A stretch of DNA of 64,000 bases from Desulfuromonadales bacterium. GTDB lineage: Bacteria; Desulfobacterota; Desulfuromonadia; Desulfuromonadales; JAGXHI01. The notes under the pieces are model-generated. The model saw only the letters and a list, made by a program, of their open reading frames with translations, was not told the DNA's origin and made no database searches. Position 1 is the stretch's first letter. Every line of letters starts with the position of its first letter. The stretch lies in contig JAGXHI010000051.1 in assembly GCA_024636295.1 (NCBI GenBank), positions 29,796 through 93,795 on the forward strand. Direction: 5' to 3'. Shown here one piece after another: positions 62,685 through 64,000 of this stretch. The position numbers and the translations under genes are program-made.

Positions 62685-63023
62685 ATGAATGTATCAAAAT
62701 TAGCTATATCTGCCGTGATGATTATTTGTTTTTCTGGTTGCGCACATTATTTCCCCCCATTGCACGAGGAAAGAATCGAGCAATACAAAAAGACTTGTGA
62801 GGCTCTTGGATTTAAACCTCAAACAAGCGAGCATTCAAAATGTGTACTGGATTTAGAAAAATCATATCTTTCCGGCAGAAGCTCTAGTACTAACCGTACA
62901 AACACAACAAACAATGATGCCAGAACGCAGCAAATGATTGATCAAGATAGGCGGCAAAAACAGATCTTAAATCATGGTGCTGGCGGCTGCACTCCAAATT
63001 TCGCAACAGGTGGGTGCCTATAG
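62685..63023 (+). CDS. Cassette-encoded small lipoprotein
   Basis: This 112-residue protein has a type II signal peptide (MNVSKLAISAVMIICFSGC; lipobox FSGC). The mature part has four further Cys, a central Ser/Thr/Asn-rich stretch and the end GGCTPNFATGGCL. I do not recognise the family. AGAGGAG lies before the ATG. The gene is AT-rich compared with the chromosome and fills the space between the attI-like core and attC, as expected for a gene cassette. Confidence 0.7.
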   Translation: MNVSKLAISAVMIICFSGCAHYFPPLHEERIEQYKKTCEALGFKPQTSEHSKCVLDLEKSYLSGRSSSTNRTNTTNNDARTQQMIDQDRRQKQILNHGAGGCTPNFATGGCL

Positions 63024-63041
63024 TGTTATTCATCTCAATAA

Positions 63042-63115
63042 ACTTAACAGGCCCAGCACACTGCCGCTTCGCGGCTCGGACGTGCTAAAGGTCGGCTGTG
63101 TGGGCGAAGTTAAGC
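63042..63115 (+). other. attC recombination site (59-base-element type)
   Basis: This imperfect palindrome of 74 bp is bounded by ACTTAAC (R'' consensus RYYYAAC) at 63042-63048 and GTTAAGC (R' consensus GTTRRRY) at 63109-63115. The inner arms GGCCCAGCACAC and GTGTGGGC pair, with extrahelical bases and a CCGCTTCGCGG core as in attC sites. The crossover would lie between G63109 and T63110. Confidence 0.8.
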
Positions 63116-63187
63116 GGAAAAAATACGAATAAACAAACAGGCCAAAAAGGCATTGATCAAACTCAACTAAAATCCTAGGGAAAAAGA

Positions 63188-63658
63188 ATGCCAATCGAAC
63201 TTGGTAGTTTTTCGCTCGGTGCTGTTGCTGGCGGCGCTGTTATTGCAGTCATTAGCCATTACCTTACTAAAAGCAGAAACATCGAAGATAGAAAAATAAA
63301 AGAATATAACGAAGCCGCCGCCAAATTCCGAGATGCCTTTCACCCCGAAATTTCAGCCTTGGCTCCCGGCCATGGAAGTAGACCCAACCCATATAAAATT
63401 CTCTCCGAGGCATTCGCCAGGCACAAAGAAGCTGTATTTAGCTTCGACAGAGTCCTCCCCTCCAATAGGAGATGCGCCCTGGCACAAGCATGGCAAGAAT
63501 ACTATTCCCGCACTGACAAAACAGGAACATACACTTATTTTGAACAATACAACACGGAAGGGATCCATAGAGAAGAAAGCAATAAACGAAAAGACTTTGC
63601 CTATAGTAGATTGATGGCAATAGTCTCTATAGCAAATCACAAAGAGACTTTCTCTTAA
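63188..63658 (+). CDS. Cassette-encoded membrane-anchored protein of unknown function
   Basis: This 156-residue protein has one N-terminal membrane segment (about residues 8-26, LGAVAGGAVIAVISHYL) followed by a soluble helical domain with NEAAAKFRDAFHPEI and WQEYYSRTDKTG. No family recognised, though single-membrane-pass proteins of this kind are often seen in integron cassettes. AGGGAAAAAG precedes ATG. It starts 73 nt after the attC core, is AT-rich, and its stop overlaps the start of the next candidate attC. Confidence 0.7.
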   Translation: MPIELGSFSLGAVAGGAVIAVISHYLTKSRNIEDRKIKEYNEAAAKFRDAFHPEISALAPGHGSRPNPYKILSEAFARHKEAVFSFDRVLPSNRRCALAQAWQEYYSRTDKTGTYTYFEQYNTEGIHREESNKRKDFAYSRLMAIVSIANHKETFS

Positions 63659-63757
63659 CAAAAATTTCAAGCGGACAGTCCAACTCTCTACGCTCTCGAT
63701 TATTTTAGTGGTCCGCCACGGTCTCTACGCTGCCGCTTAAATTACCATTGGGCATGA
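63652..63757 (+). other. Degenerate attC candidate
   Basis: TCTTAAC at 63652 resembles an R'' box. AATTTCAAGCGG and CCGCTTAAATT pair at the two ends of about 90 bp, with direct TCTCTACGCT repeats inside. No exact GTTRRRY box was found, so the right border is uncertain. Confidence 0.35.
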
Positions 63758-63801
63758 AGGTCCATTGACAAGTTGTATCCGCAAGGCTACAGTAGGGGGG
63801 G

Positions 63802-64000
63802 ATGATGGAGATTCGCAAAACGGACGTTTATGCCAAGTGGCTCGATGGACTGCGCGATATTCGAGCGCGTGCCCGCATTCTGGCGAGAGTCGAACGGTTG
63901 GCTGCTGGGAATGCGGGGGACGCCGAGCCCGTAGGTGAAGGTGTCTCTGAGTTGCGAATCAACTATGGCCCTGGTTACCGTGTGTACTACAAACAGCAAG
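63802..64000 (+). CDS. RelE/HigB-type toxin, 5' part (runs off window)
   Basis: The visible 66 residues start MMEIRKTDVYAKWLDGLRDIRARARILARVERL and continue VGEGVSELRINYGPGYRVYY. This is the phage Gp49-like/HigB group of type II toxins, which cut mRNA on the ribosome. GGGGGGATG serves as SD; the ATG at 63802 or 63805 may be used. The antitoxin gene should follow beyond the window. Toxin-antitoxin pairs are common stabilising cassettes in chromosomal integrons. Confidence 0.85.
   Translation, partial: MMEIRKTDVYAKWLDGLRDIRARARILARVERLAAGNAGDAEPVGEGVSELRINYGPGYRVYYKQQ

Overview
The window (about 64 kb, mostly mid-to-high GC, dense, few overlaps between strands) looks like a chromosome segment of a deltaproteobacterium of the Desulfuromonas/Geobacter type. 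This rests on gene content and order: argS-SPOR; tilS-ftsH-folP-cdaA-cdaR-glmM-pdxJ-acpS-nnr-CBS-tsaE-lpdA-lysC-cimA in one direction; a selA-selB-selD cluster; and a B12-binding radical SAM protein. The assignment is inference from family knowledge, not a search.

Layout. 1-2.9 kb: 3' end of argS, a SPOR-domain protein and a nucleotide-sugar epimerase, then tRNA-fMet with its own promoter and terminator. 3.3-9.6 kb: accessory region with an EamA permease, a truncated copy of a repeated element cut by an IS30 transposase remnant, a DUF945 protein with a pilin-like tail, lipoproteins, a decayed RAYT transposase, a frameshifted glycine-zipper lipoprotein, a metallo-hydrolase and a cupin. 9.7-16.8 kb: an Fe-S protein, gene remnants, a YgiN-type monooxygenase, a TraB-like protein, threonine dehydratase, HtpX and an SDR. 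17.4-33.5 kb: tRNA(CAT) and the long housekeeping cluster covering c-di-AMP synthesis, peptidoglycan precursors, folate, PLP, acyl carrier activation, NAD(P)HX repair, t6A modification and amino-acid entry steps. 33.6-45.3 kb: radical SAM enzymes, thiol peroxidase and the selenocysteine cluster. SelD is itself a selenoprotein: codon 16 is UGA, so the true start lies upstream of the obvious open frame. 45.3-61.3 kb: TPR, M23 and M20 peptidases, HflK/HflC, thioesterases, an acyl-CoA dehydrogenase and the helicase HrpB. 61.4-64 kb: a second, intact copy of the repeated element, directly followed by two integron-integrase 3' fragments and a short AT-richer array of cassette-like genes with one well-formed attC site.

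The most interesting object is the repeated element. Both copies (about 4217-4475, truncated, and 61409-62090, complete) carry a conserved sigma70-type promoter with 17-bp spacing, a conserved leader of roughly 110 nt and a strong hairpin-plus-T-run terminator. Next comes a run of degenerate ATCGNN hexamers, then a four-helix-bundle (S23/IVS-type) gene. In the complete copy an inverted ATCGNN array closes the gene. It resembles a small mobile unit made of an independent small RNA plus an IVS-like protein cassette. Other repeat families are also present: tandem CTTGAAC heptamers lie in sense orientation immediately before the start codons of both selD and hrpB.
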